Origin: JAJRTA01 sp965603125 | GTDB lineage: Bacteria; Zixibacteria; MSB-5A5; GN15; FEB-12 | Length of the DNA stretch: 16,997 bases | NCBI GenBank assembly: GCA_965603125.1 | Contig: CBFDBU010000041.1 | Location: 1-16,997, forward strand | Direction of reading: 5' to 3' | Shown here: positions 6,726-14,595 of the stretch, piece after piece | Position numbering within the stretch: position 1 is the first letter of the stretch | Layout of the letters: each line of letters begins with the position of its first letter | Notes under the pieces: model-generated | Seen by the model: the letters and a program-made list of their open reading frames with translations, nothing else | Told to the model about the DNA's origin: nothing | Database searches by the model: none | Position numbers and translations under genes: made by a program

Positions 6726-7570
6726 ATCACATTCTAAAGGAGTTGGGCCACAACCTGTATCGAAACCCCGCCACGGCGCTGGGATCGCTGATGTCGCTGA
6801 CCCTGCTGTTCTTGCTGTTTGATCTTTTCTGGGTGGCGGCCGGGACCTCCGAGCGATTCTACACCCGCCTGCTGGCTGATATGCAGATGGAGGTCTTTGT
6901 CGCCGAGGAAACACCCGAGTCGTCCTTAGCCGCCCTGAACCGGTCGCTCGAGGCTATCGAGGGCGTGCGGGTGGTTGAATTCATCTCCAGGGAGATGGCG
7001 CGGGAGCGACTCACATCGATGCTCGGCGCCGATCTCCTGGTCGGCTACGACACGGCCAACCCGTTGCCGTCTTCGTACGTGCTCTCATTTGAGCCCGGAT
7101 ACTTGAATAGCGCCGATATGGCCAGGGTGGAAAACGAGACGGCATACATCGCCGGCGTTGACCAGGTCTACTACAGCAAGCGCTGGCTCGCCAAGGCCGA
7201 ACAGACGCGCACCATTATTCTCAACGTCGGCATGGCGCTGGGCATTCTGATCCTTTTGACGGCGCTGACAAGCTCGGCCAACAACATCCGCCTGATGATT
7301 CAAACCCGGGCGGTAGGTCTGTGGCGGATGCGCATCCTCGGCGCCGGCCGTCTGTTTCTGGCGACGCCGTTTCTGCTGGAAGGACTACTGGTCGGCGGCC
7401 TTTCGGCCGGGATAGGATGGGCGGCCATCTTCTACGCCCGGCAGGAAATAACATTCACGCAGTTCGAACTGGTGACCCCGTCGCTGCAGGAGGTGGGCAT
7501 ATTCTGCGCCGCGGCCTCCCTGCTGGGTCTGACCAGCGGGTATCTGGGAATCAGGAAGATGCTTCGGTAG
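6713..7570 (+). CDS. ftsX: Cell-division permease-like protein FtsX
   Basis: FtsX is the four-helix membrane partner of FtsE; its periplasmic loop holds EnvC or another murein-hydrolase regulator. The 285-residue product shows the expected topology: TM1 about 21-43, a large extracytoplasmic domain about 44-165 (containing MQMEVFVAEETPE and a helical lobe), TM2 about 167-188, a short cytoplasmic linker (RLMIQTRAVGLWRMRILGA), TM3 about 213-241 with PFLLEGLLVGG, and TM4 about 260-281. GTG at 6713 is favoured because GGGAG at 6701-6705 lies 7 bases before it; an alternative GTG at 6722 would give a 4-base GTGA overlap with the ftsE stop. Either way it overlaps ftsE, pointing to translational coupling. 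envC begins 5 bases after its stop. Confidence 0.93.
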   Translation: MCRVNHILKELGHNLYRNPATALGSLMSLTLLFLLFDLFWVAAGTSERFYTRLLADMQMEVFVAEETPESSLAALNRSLEAIEGVRVVEFISREMARERLTSMLGADLLVGYDTANPLPSSYVLSFEPGYLNSADMARVENETAYIAGVDQVYYSKRWLAKAEQTRTIILNVGMALGILILLTALTSSANNIRLMIQTRAVGLWRMRILGAGRLFLATPFLLEGLLVGGLSAGIGWAAIFYARQEITFTQFELVTPSLQEVGIFCAAASLLGLTSGYLGIRKMLR

Positions 7571-7575
7571 CGGCT

Positions 7576-8751
7576 ATGCGTATCTCATCGGCAACCATAT
7601 CCGCGCTTGCCGGGCTTCTCCTGTCGGCTGTGACCACCAACGCCGAACAACAGCAAGGCAACATCCTGGGCCAGAAGAAGGAACTGGAGCAAATCAGAAG
7701 TGAGGTCGAGCAGGGAATGAAAGCCCTTGATTCCCTGAAAGCCGAAGAGCTCAGGGCGCAGAAGCGGATTTCGGAATACGACCAGAAGATAGTGTCCAAC
7801 CGCAAAGTGATCGCCCGCCTGAGCGGGCAATTGGGCCGTATCCGGGCGAATGTAGATGAAGCAGAACAGCAACTGACGGAAAACCAGCGGCAGTTTCAGG
7901 AAACGCGGCAGCGGTTTCTTGACGACGTTCGCCGGTTTTACTTTGCCGCTCGTCAGCCTGTGGTGGCCGTTTCTGATCGTCCCAATTATGAACTGGGACT
8001 CAACCGCCAGATCGTTTACCTGACGGCTCTTGCTAACTACGAATCGAGTACGGTCGACGCCGCCTCCGGATACTTAGCGATGTCGTTGGATCACCTGGAC
8101 GAGTTGACGGGGGAGAGGAAGAAGGTGGCCTCCATGAAATCCAAGCGGGAGACGGCCACGTCGCTGGACGGGAGCAGGAAAGAACAGCAGCAAAGACAAC
8201 TGCAGATGGTACAACGCAGGAAAACCGAGGAGGCGGATCGCATACTGATGCTGGAGCAGGCAGCCCGGGAAATGGAAGCGATCATTGCACGTCTGGAGCA
8301 GGAACGGCAAAAACGCCAAGGGACCGGGAAGACAGTGCCTGGTCAACCATCTGTGTTTGCCACTCTTGAAGGACAGTTGCTGCCGCCCTACCGGGGCAGG
8401 ATTGTGACCCCTTTCGGGGCTTCGGTCGACCCTGTCACCAACCTGAGATCGTTCTCGCCCGGGATCGTGATAAAGGGCAAGTCCGGTCGACAGGTGGCGG
8501 CGGTGGCATCCGGGACAGTGGCATACATCGGTGAATTGCGCGGCTACGGCAATTTTGTTATCATTGATCATGATGGCGAATACTACAGCACCTATGCCGG
8601 GTTGGGCCTGGTCTCGGCGGCTCAAAATCAGTATGTGCAGTCCGGGGAGAAGCTGGCCGTGGCCGGCCCGGACGGCATGGTCAAGTTCGAGTTGAGGAGC
8701 GGCCGAACGCCCCTTGATCCGGTGAAATGGATTAGAATTGACTCCTACTGA
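7576..8751 (+). CDS. envC: EnvC-type murein hydrolase activator (degenerate LytM domain)
   Basis: EnvC is a periplasmic coiled-coil protein that binds FtsX and, through a non-catalytic LytM (peptidase M23) domain, activates N-acetylmuramoyl-L-alanine amidases at the septum. The 391-residue product has a signal peptide (1-23, cut near TTNA/EQ), long Glu/Gln/Arg-rich coiled coils (about 28-123 and 180-250) and a C-terminal LytM fold (about 267-388, RGRIVTPFG ... GIVIKG ... LRGYGNFVIIDHDGEYYSTY ... FELRSGRTPLDPVKWI). The zinc ligands of active M23 enzymes are missing: the HxxxD site reads FSPGIVI (293-299) and the HxH site reads TYAGL (339-343), the same kind of loss as in E. coli EnvC. ATG at 7576 starts just ahead of the signal peptide. 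It follows ftsX by 5 bases and overlaps holB by 14. Confidence 0.92.
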   Translation: MRISSATISALAGLLLSAVTTNAEQQQGNILGQKKELEQIRSEVEQGMKALDSLKAEELRAQKRISEYDQKIVSNRKVIARLSGQLGRIRANVDEAEQQLTENQRQFQETRQRFLDDVRRFYFAARQPVVAVSDRPNYELGLNRQIVYLTALANYESSTVDAASGYLAMSLDHLDELTGERKKVASMKSKRETATSLDGSRKEQQQRQLQMVQRRKTEEADRILMLEQAAREMEAIIARLEQERQKRQGTGKTVPGQPSVFATLEGQLLPPYRGRIVTPFGASVDPVTNLRSFSPGIVIKGKSGRQVAAVASGTVAYIGELRGYGNFVIIDHDGEYYSTYAGLGLVSAAQNQYVQSGEKLAVAGPDGMVKFELRSGRTPLDPVKWIRIDSY

Positions 8752-9871
8752 TATCTCGACGATCCAGCCGAAAGCATGGGCCATTCTGTCGCGCTCGTTC
8801 GGCGCCGATCGCATGGCCGGCACCTACCTTTTTCATGGTCCCGAGGGCCGGGGTCGGTGGTCCTTGGCGGTAGCCCTGGCGGCCCTGCTGAACTGCTCGG
8901 GGCCGATCCGGTCCCGGGAGGACGAACACCTCGCTTTTCCATGCGGGCAGTGTCGCAGTTGCCGCAATGTGTTTTCCCTCAATTTCGAGGGGCTCCTGTT
9001 CGCCGTGCCGTTGCCCCCGCACAAGAACCCCGGCGAAGCTATCGACCTGACCAACGAGTACATTGAGGCCAAGAGACGGGAACCGTTCAGAATCGTCTCG
9101 TCTCCGACCGGGGCCAACATCCCGATCGCCACGGCTCGCGAGATCAAGCGCCGTTTGAGCCGCAAAGCTCCCGAGGAAATCACTCGCGTCGTCCTGTTTT
9201 ACCGGATGGAAAAGATGCTTGCGGCTTCGGCTGACGCGCTTCTGAAGCTGATAGAGGAACCGCCTGAAGATACGGTGGTGGTTCTGACCGCCGAGCGGCC
9301 CGACAGTCTCCTTCCCACCATCCAGTCGCGATCGCAGAAAATCAGAATGGAGCGAATACCGGGGCGGACAATCAAGCGCTACCTCACCGAGAGGTACGAC
9401 CTGCGCGAGAACCGGGCGCAACTGCTGGCGAGGGTGTCGGATGGTTCCCTCGGGAAAGCCCTTGAGATGACGGGTGGCGACGAGGACGAGGATTCTTCCC
9501 GCCGCGCAGTCGGTCTGCTCCTTTTCAGGTCGCTCCTGCTGGATGACGGGCCGCAAGTGATCGCCCACCTGACGGAACTGATAAACGCGAAGGACCGCAG
9601 CGGGGCCGAAAACCTGCTGCGGTTGTGGCAGTCCCTGATACGGGACTGTGCCCGGTACGCCGTGGTCGGTGACGACAGCGAACTCACTAACCTCGACTTC
9701 GCGCCGGAGGTGAAACGACTGTCGCCACAGTTTGCCGGAATCAACCTGGCTTCACGGATGATCGAGGAAATCAAGATTACCCTTGCTGATCTGCGCCTCA
9801 ATGTGCATATTCTGGGGGCGCTGACGGCTCTGACGCTCAAGCTTAAGTCTAACATCGAAAGCGACTTGTAG
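8738..9871 (+). CDS. holB: DNA polymerase III subunit delta'
   Basis: Delta' is the stator of the sliding-clamp loader and works with DnaX and delta. The 377-residue protein has the AAA+ layout: a P-loop relic GPEGRGRW (34-41) in which Gly-Lys-Thr/Ser has become Gly-Arg-Trp, so it should not hydrolyse ATP (also true of E. coli delta'); a four-cysteine zinc module (Cys53, 69, 72, 75: FPCGQCRSC); the sensor-1 region (VVLTAERP); and the arginine-finger SRx motif (IQSRSQ, Arg198). ADALLKLIEEPPEDT (165-179) is typical of the family. The C-terminal third is the helical collar. TTG at 8738 is the only start before the conserved region; it lies inside the 3' end of envC with no strong ribosome site, suggesting coupled translation. 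ricT follows after 38 bases. Confidence 0.9.
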   Translation: MTPTDISTIQPKAWAILSRSFGADRMAGTYLFHGPEGRGRWSLAVALAALLNCSGPIRSREDEHLAFPCGQCRSCRNVFSLNFEGLLFAVPLPPHKNPGEAIDLTNEYIEAKRREPFRIVSSPTGANIPIATAREIKRRLSRKAPEEITRVVLFYRMEKMLAASADALLKLIEEPPEDTVVVLTAERPDSLLPTIQSRSQKIRMERIPGRTIKRYLTERYDLRENRAQLLARVSDGSLGKALEMTGGDEDEDSSRRAVGLLLFRSLLLDDGPQVIAHLTELINAKDRSGAENLLRLWQSLIRDCARYAVVGDDSELTNLDFAPEVKRLSPQFAGINLASRMIEEIKITLADLRLNVHILGALTALTLKLKSNIESDL

Positions 9872-9909
9872 CGTCAGCCCGGCGATGCCGAGGGCGCAGG
9901 AGCAAACAG

Positions 9910-10827
9910 ATGGCGGAATTATACTTAGTCGAGTTCAAAGGCTCTCGCAAGGGGTTCTTCTACAATGCCTACTATCACAATCTGACCGCCGGCAACCATG
10001 TCATTGTCCAGGCTGAGCGCGGTGAAGATGTCGGGCTCATAGTGAAGAAGGTGGAAGTAGAGGTCGATTTCTCCCAGCGGGAAAGGCCACATTCCATCCT
10101 CCGCCCCGCCAGTGCGGATGATCAGGCTCGCCTCTCTGAGATCCGCCGTAAGGAGGATGCCTACCGCACGGAAGTAATAGACCTGATCGCCAGCCATGGT
10201 CTTTCCATGAAAGTGGTCGATGTGGAGTGCCAGTTCGACGGCAACAAAATGACCGTCTTTTTTACGGCCAACCGCCGTGTTGATTTTCGCGAACTGGTCA
10301 AGAACCTGGCCGCTCAATACCGCACCAGGATTGAGTTACGCCAGATCGGAGTCAGGGACGAGGCCCGACGGCTGGGGGGCTACGGTATCTGCGGCCGCCG
10401 ACAGTGCTGCAGTTCTTTTATCACCGATTTTGCGCCCATATCCACGCAGCATGCTCGGGACCAGGACCTGCCGCTTAATCCGGCCAAGATATCGGGAAAT
10501 TGCGGTCGCCTCCTGTGCTGCCTGAGGTTCGAGGCGGACTTGTATACGACTTGCCGACGGATGTTCCCGGAAGTGGGTTCATTCGTTAAGACCAAGGTGG
10601 GCGACGGCGTGCTGGAACGGATAGACGTCTTCAGCGAGGAGGCTGTTGTCCGCGGGCAGGAGAACCAGCTTTTCCGCTGCCCGGCCAAAAGCATCCTGGA
10701 GGTCGAAAGAAGACATGGAAGACACCGCGACCGCGTGGATCGCGCTGCGAACGGCGATACCGCAACCGGGGATAAGGCGGACCGGGAGGCTTTAGGGAAA
10801 CTCACTGACTCCGATAATGCCCAGTAG
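9910..10827 (+). CDS. ricT: PSP1-domain protein RicT (YaaT)
   Basis: In Bacillus subtilis RicT (YaaT) forms the Y-complex with RicA and RicF, carries Fe-S clusters and helps RNase Y process mRNA; in other phyla the role is less clear. The 305-residue product has the PSP1 domain (about 55-142) and the hallmark cysteine pairs GICGRRQCC (Cys161, 166, 167) and GNCGRLLCC (Cys198, 203, 204), plus Cys215, which fit cluster binding. The N-terminus (LYLVEFKGSRKGFFYN) and the FFTANRRVDFRELV segment (117-130) are typical. The last 40 residues are charged and probably disordered. AGGAG at 9898-9902 lies 7 bases before the ATG. It sits between holB and metG, as in Firmicutes. No ricA or ricF is in the window. 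Confidence 0.93.
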   Translation: MAELYLVEFKGSRKGFFYNAYYHNLTAGNHVIVQAERGEDVGLIVKKVEVEVDFSQRERPHSILRPASADDQARLSEIRRKEDAYRTEVIDLIASHGLSMKVVDVECQFDGNKMTVFFTANRRVDFRELVKNLAAQYRTRIELRQIGVRDEARRLGGYGICGRRQCCSSFITDFAPISTQHARDQDLPLNPAKISGNCGRLLCCLRFEADLYTTCRRMFPEVGSFVKTKVGDGVLERIDVFSEEAVVRGQENQLFRCPAKSILEVERRHGRHRDRVDRAANGDTATGDKADREALGKLTDSDNAQ

Positions 10828-10851
10828 CATCCTTGAAACGGGAGAGATGAA

Positions 10852-12762
10852 TTGCCCAGACCATTCTACGTAACAACACCGATATACTATGTGAACGACG
10901 TGCCCCATATCGGTCACGCTTACACGACGATAGCGGCCGATATGCTGGCCCGCTTCCATCGTCTGGCCGGCCGCGAAGCCTACTTTCTGACCGGCACCGA
11001 CGAGCACGGCTCCAAGGTGGCGGAAGCCGCCGCCGCCGCTGGCGTCAGTGAGATTGAGTTCTGCGATCGAACCGTGGAGACGTTCAAGACCGCCTGGAAG
11101 AACCTGTCGATTGAAAACGATGATTTTATCCGCACCACGTCCGAGCGGCACGAGCGGGCGGTTGTCAAAATCCTTGATGCTATGCGGTCGGCCAGAACCG
11201 ACGATGGAAAAGAGATCGTCTATTCGGACTACTATGAAGGTCTCTATTGTACCGGCTGTGAGAAGTTCCTTACCGAGAAAGAACTGGTGGATGGAATGTG
11301 CCCGTTTCATCCTCAGCCGCCGGTGAGACTCAAGGAGAAAAACTACTTCTTCCGCCTGGCGGCTTTTCTTCCCCGGTTGAAAGAGAAGATCGAATCGGGT
11401 CAGTTGCTGATCCTGCCACCGGAGCGCCACCGTGAGGTGCTCGGGCTGATCAACCGGGAATTGCCCGACTTCTCCCTTTCGCGCGAGAAAGTAAAGTGGG
11501 GTATCCCGCTTCCGTTTGATGAGAGCCAGCGGGCGTACGTGTGGGTCGACGCCCTCTCGAACTACATCTCGGCCATGGGTTACGCCGACGACCCGGAGTT
11601 CTTCGACAAGTGGTGGAACCAGGGCGAAGTGGTTCACCTCATGGCCAAGGATATTCTCAAGTTCCACTGCCTCTACTGGCCGGCGATGCTGATGGCTGCG
11701 GGGGTGAAGCTGCCTGATGTGATATACCTGCACGGATTCTTCACCGTTGACGGTGCCAAGATGTCCAAATCGCTGGACAATCAGATCCACCCCGATACTC
11801 TGGTGGAGCAGTTCGGGGCCGACGGCGCCCGCTATCTGATGCTCACGCAATACCCGTTCGGGGTGGACGGCGACATTCAGCCTGCCCGCTTTGCCGAGCA
11901 GTATAACGCTGACCTGGCCAATGACCTGGGCAACCTGGTTTCGCGCGTGACCAAGATGGTGACGGTCAATTTCGACAGCCGTTTGCCGCAGCCGTTCGAC
12001 GGCCTGCCCGGGATGGAGAACATCCTGACCCAGGCCGAACGCCTGCCCAACAGCGCCTACGAACATATTAAGAACTTCCGTATCGGTCACGCTGTCAGTG
12101 AGGCCATGAACCTGGTGCGGACAGCCAACAAATTCTTCAATGACACCGCCCCCTGGAAGCTGGCCCGCGACGGCAAGAAGGCAGAGCTGGGCGGCGTCCT
12201 GTATACGTGCTGCGAGTTGATCCGAATTGTCTCGATCATATTGTTTCCGGTGATGCCCGGTAAGATGCGTGAGATCAGACGCGTCCTGTCGCTCGATGAC
12301 ACTACCCTGACGCTGGACGACGCCCGTGTCTTTTTTCACCTGACCCCGGGAACCATCGTTCATCTCGAACAACCGGTGTTTCCGCGCATGAAGACGCCGC
12401 TGAAGGAAGCTGCGCCTGAGAATGGCCCGGTTGGGGAAGGGCTGCTGGACATTTCGGAGTTCGCGCGCCTTGACCTTCGGGTGGCCGAGGTTGTCGAAGC
12501 CGACCGCGTCAAGGGGGCCGACAAGCTCCTCAGACTGCAGATTGATATCGGCAACGAGAGGCGACAGATCGTGGCCGGGGTGGCCGAGTATTATTCGCCC
12601 GAGAAGATCAAGGGTATGAAGATCGTCGTCGTTGTCAATCTGAAGCCAACCACGATTCGCGGTGTCGAGTCCCGGGGAATGTTACTGGCCGCCACCAAGG
12701 GCAAGAGGTTGCAGCTTATTATCCCCGACGGCGACCTGCCGGCGGGTGCCAGAATCAGCTAA
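10852..12762 (+). CDS. metG: Methionyl-tRNA synthetase with C-terminal tRNA-binding domain
   Basis: Class I aminoacyl-tRNA synthetase that charges tRNA-Met. The 636-residue product has the HIGH motif as HIGH at 19-22 (PHIGHAYT), the KMSKS loop at 303-307 and a single zinc knuckle (CTGC at 133-136 with C150-P-F-H153), the form seen in MetRS of the Bacillus/Thermus type. From about residue 533 to the end it carries an OB-fold tRNA-binding domain of the Trbp111/Arc1p kind (LDISEFARLDLRVAEVVEAD ... LKPTTIRGVESRGMLLAA), which raises tRNA affinity and often mediates dimerisation. TTG at 10852 is supported by GGAGAG at 10841-10846, 5 bases upstream; the ATG at 10847 is out of frame. It ends in TAATG, where tatD begins. 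Confidence 0.97.
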   Translation: MPRPFYVTTPIYYVNDVPHIGHAYTTIAADMLARFHRLAGREAYFLTGTDEHGSKVAEAAAAAGVSEIEFCDRTVETFKTAWKNLSIENDDFIRTTSERHERAVVKILDAMRSARTDDGKEIVYSDYYEGLYCTGCEKFLTEKELVDGMCPFHPQPPVRLKEKNYFFRLAAFLPRLKEKIESGQLLILPPERHREVLGLINRELPDFSLSREKVKWGIPLPFDESQRAYVWVDALSNYISAMGYADDPEFFDKWWNQGEVVHLMAKDILKFHCLYWPAMLMAAGVKLPDVIYLHGFFTVDGAKMSKSLDNQIHPDTLVEQFGADGARYLMLTQYPFGVDGDIQPARFAEQYNADLANDLGNLVSRVTKMVTVNFDSRLPQPFDGLPGMENILTQAERLPNSAYEHIKNFRIGHAVSEAMNLVRTANKFFNDTAPWKLARDGKKAELGGVLYTCCELIRIVSIILFPVMPGKMREIRRVLSLDDTTLTLDDARVFFHLTPGTIVHLEQPVFPRMKTPLKEAAPENGPVGEGLLDISEFARLDLRVAEVVEADRVKGADKLLRLQIDIGNERRQIVAGVAEYYSPEKIKGMKIVVVVNLKPTTIRGVESRGMLLAATKGKRLQLIIPDGDLPAGARIS

Positions 12763-13538
12763 TGATCGATTCCCACTGTCACCTTGATTTCAAGCAGTTC
12801 AAGGGTCGGCTGGACGAAGTGATCTCGGCGGCGAAGGCGGCCGGGGTGCACACGATTGTAAATATCGGAGTCGACCCTGCCGCGTCGCGTCGCTCGGTGG
12901 AACTGGCCGAGGAATACGACATGGTCTATGCCGCCGTGGGCGTACACCCGCACGATGCCCGAAAGCTCGACGACACGGTTCTGATAGAACTAAGAGAGCT
13001 GGCAGCCCATGAAAAAGTGGTCGCCATCGGTGAGATCGGGCTGGATTTCTACCGCGACATGTCGCCCCGGCATGTCCAGCGTGAGGCGTTCCGGCGTCAA
13101 CTTGAACTGGCTATCGAGTTGAAACTCCCCGTGGTCATTCACACCCGCGAGGCGTTCGCGGAAACACTCGAGATAGTCACCGACTACAGTCGTGACCTGG
13201 TGGGCGGAGTCTTCCATTGTTTCCCGGGAACCGCCGGAGACGCCGAGAGAGTGCTCGCCCTCGGATTCGTCATCTCTGTCGGGGGAGTGATAACTTATGA
13301 CAAATCGAGAATGGCCCGCATGGCGGCCCAGGTGCCGCTGGACGGGATCGTTATCGAGACCGACGCTCCCTACCTGGCGCCGGTGCCGTTTCGGGGAAAA
13401 ACCAATCAGCCCGCTTACGTCAGGTACACCTGCCGCAAACTGGCCGAGCTCCACGGTGTAAGCGAAACCGAGGCCGAAACAGTCACCGATCGAACCTGCC
13501 GCAAGCTGTTCCGGCTAGTTGAAACCTTCGGAGATTAG
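12762..13538 (+). CDS. tatD: TatD-family metal-dependent hydrolase
   Basis: TatD enzymes are TIM-barrel, metal-dependent 3'-5' exonucleases/DNases of the amidohydrolase superfamily, linked to DNA repair and turnover. The 258-residue product has every expected ligand: His5 and His7 (DSHCHLD), Glu91 (GEIGLDFY), His127 (VIHTRE), His152 (FHCF) and Asp201 (ETDAPYL), followed by the family's P-x-x-F/x-R-G-K-x-N-Q-P segment (208-217). The ATG at 12762 shares its A with the last base of the metG stop codon, which makes the start clear and suggests coupling. rsmA starts 3 bases after its stop. In Bacillus an M5 ribonuclease gene lies between the two; it is absent here. Confidence 0.95.
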   Translation: MIDSHCHLDFKQFKGRLDEVISAAKAAGVHTIVNIGVDPAASRRSVELAEEYDMVYAAVGVHPHDARKLDDTVLIELRELAAHEKVVAIGEIGLDFYRDMSPRHVQREAFRRQLELAIELKLPVVIHTREAFAETLEIVTDYSRDLVGGVFHCFPGTAGDAERVLALGFVISVGGVITYDKSRMARMAAQVPLDGIVIETDAPYLAPVPFRGKTNQPAYVRYTCRKLAELHGVSETEAETVTDRTCRKLFRLVETFGD

Positions 13539-13541
13539 GAC

Positions 13542-14342
13542 TTGCCGGGCTATCGACCCAAGAAGCGGCTGGGGCAGAACTTCCTGACGGATAACCGCAT
13601 TGCGTCGGACGTGGTGGATATCATCGACCCGCGTCCGGTCGATACGATCATTGAAATCGGCGCCGGTCGGGGGGCGCTGACTCTGCCGCTGGCACGCTCC
13701 GGCGCTAAGGTGATCGCCGTCGAGATCGACCGGGACCTGATCGGGTATCTCACCAGGCTTCTCCGGGGACATGACAACGTCACGATCGTTAACGATGATT
13801 TCGTGTCGTACGATCCCGGCAGGATCGGTGTCTCTCGCATGAAGTTGATCGGCAATCTTCCCTTCAATATCAGTTCACCGGTAATCGAGTGGGCGGTGCA
13901 GCATCATGGCAGGATCGACCTGGCCTGCCTGATGGTGCAGAAGGAAGTGGCCCAAAGACTGGCCTCTTCGCCGGGGACCAGGGGCTGGTCACCCATAGCC
14001 ATTTTCACGCAACTGTACTATGATCTTGCGTATCATTTCGCAGTGGCTCCGAGGTATTTCCGCCCCGCTCCGAAAGTGAGTTCCGCCGTGATCGGGCTGA
14101 TTCCCAAGCGAAAAGTCAAAATCAAACGGAACCTGCAATTCCAGAAAGTAGTGCGGCACGCTTTCCGGCAGCGGCGGAAGCTACTTGTCAACAACCTGGC
14201 ATCTGAGATTGTTCCCGATGCCGACACGGCCCGAGCACTGCTGGCCGACCTCGGCTGGCCGGGCAACATCCGTGCGGAACAGGTATCCACACAGATGTTC
14301 CTCCAACTGACGGAACGGTTGGCCCGTCGCCGGATGGTGTGA
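13542..14342 (+). CDS. rsmA: 16S rRNA dimethyladenosine transferase RsmA (KsgA)
   Basis: RsmA dimethylates the two adjacent adenosines of helix 45 at the 3' end of 16S rRNA (A1518/A1519 in E. coli) using S-adenosylmethionine, a late step in small-subunit assembly. The 266-residue protein shows KKRLGQNFL (7-15), SAM motif I EIGAGRGALT (38-47), the acidic end of strand 2 VEID (60-63), and the catalytic NLPFNIS (105-111, equivalent to NLPY-x-IS). RYFRPAPKVSSAV and the C-terminal RNA-binding helical domain (about 190-266) are complete. The TTG start at 13542 has GGAG 8 bases upstream, inside the end of tatD. It is the last gene of the dense housekeeping run. Confidence 0.96.
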   Translation: MPGYRPKKRLGQNFLTDNRIASDVVDIIDPRPVDTIIEIGAGRGALTLPLARSGAKVIAVEIDRDLIGYLTRLLRGHDNVTIVNDDFVSYDPGRIGVSRMKLIGNLPFNISSPVIEWAVQHHGRIDLACLMVQKEVAQRLASSPGTRGWSPIAIFTQLYYDLAYHFAVAPRYFRPAPKVSSAVIGLIPKRKVKIKRNLQFQKVVRHAFRQRRKLLVNNLASEIVPDADTARALLADLGWPGNIRAEQVSTQMFLQLTERLARRRMV

Positions 14343-14595
14343 CTATCGAGTCTGGTGCCTCACGGCTTGCTGTGAGATCGCACTGTGAGCGCACACGACC
14401 GGTAGGATCCCACAGACGAGTTGTGGGCCACACAGCCCGGAGATGTCCAGTAAGACACTATAAGGATACCACCCCACTTAGACGTTGGTCCTCATATCTG
14501 GCTTGCATTAGAGACCAGGAATCTCTATCTTGTCTGCGTGTTAAAGGTTTCTGGGCAAAAACGAAGGACAAAGACATGTTCGGACGGAGGTTAGT
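14343..14595. other. Non-coding gap between rsmA and the HD/eIF2B-like gene
   Basis: No gene is visible. Two small hairpins occur: CTCAC/GTGAG just after rsmA and CCCACA/TGTGGG (14409-14414 with 14422-14427, 7-base loop). Neither has a U tract. From about 14450 the sequence becomes AT-richer, in step with the gene that follows. A TATAAG at 14459 has no good -35 partner. Confidence 0.4.
14586..14590 (+). promoter_or_regulatory. Strong ribosome binding site of the HD/eIF2B-like gene
   Basis: A perfect GGAGG ends 5 bases before the ATG at 14596. It is the strongest Shine-Dalgarno match I noted in the window and fixes this start, which also brings in the first two cysteines of the N-terminal module. 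Confidence 0.65.

Noticed and set aside
10792..12372. 526-codon minus-strand open frame
   Set aside because: Antisense shadow of metG caused by high GC; metG carries HIGH, KMSKS and the zinc knuckle.
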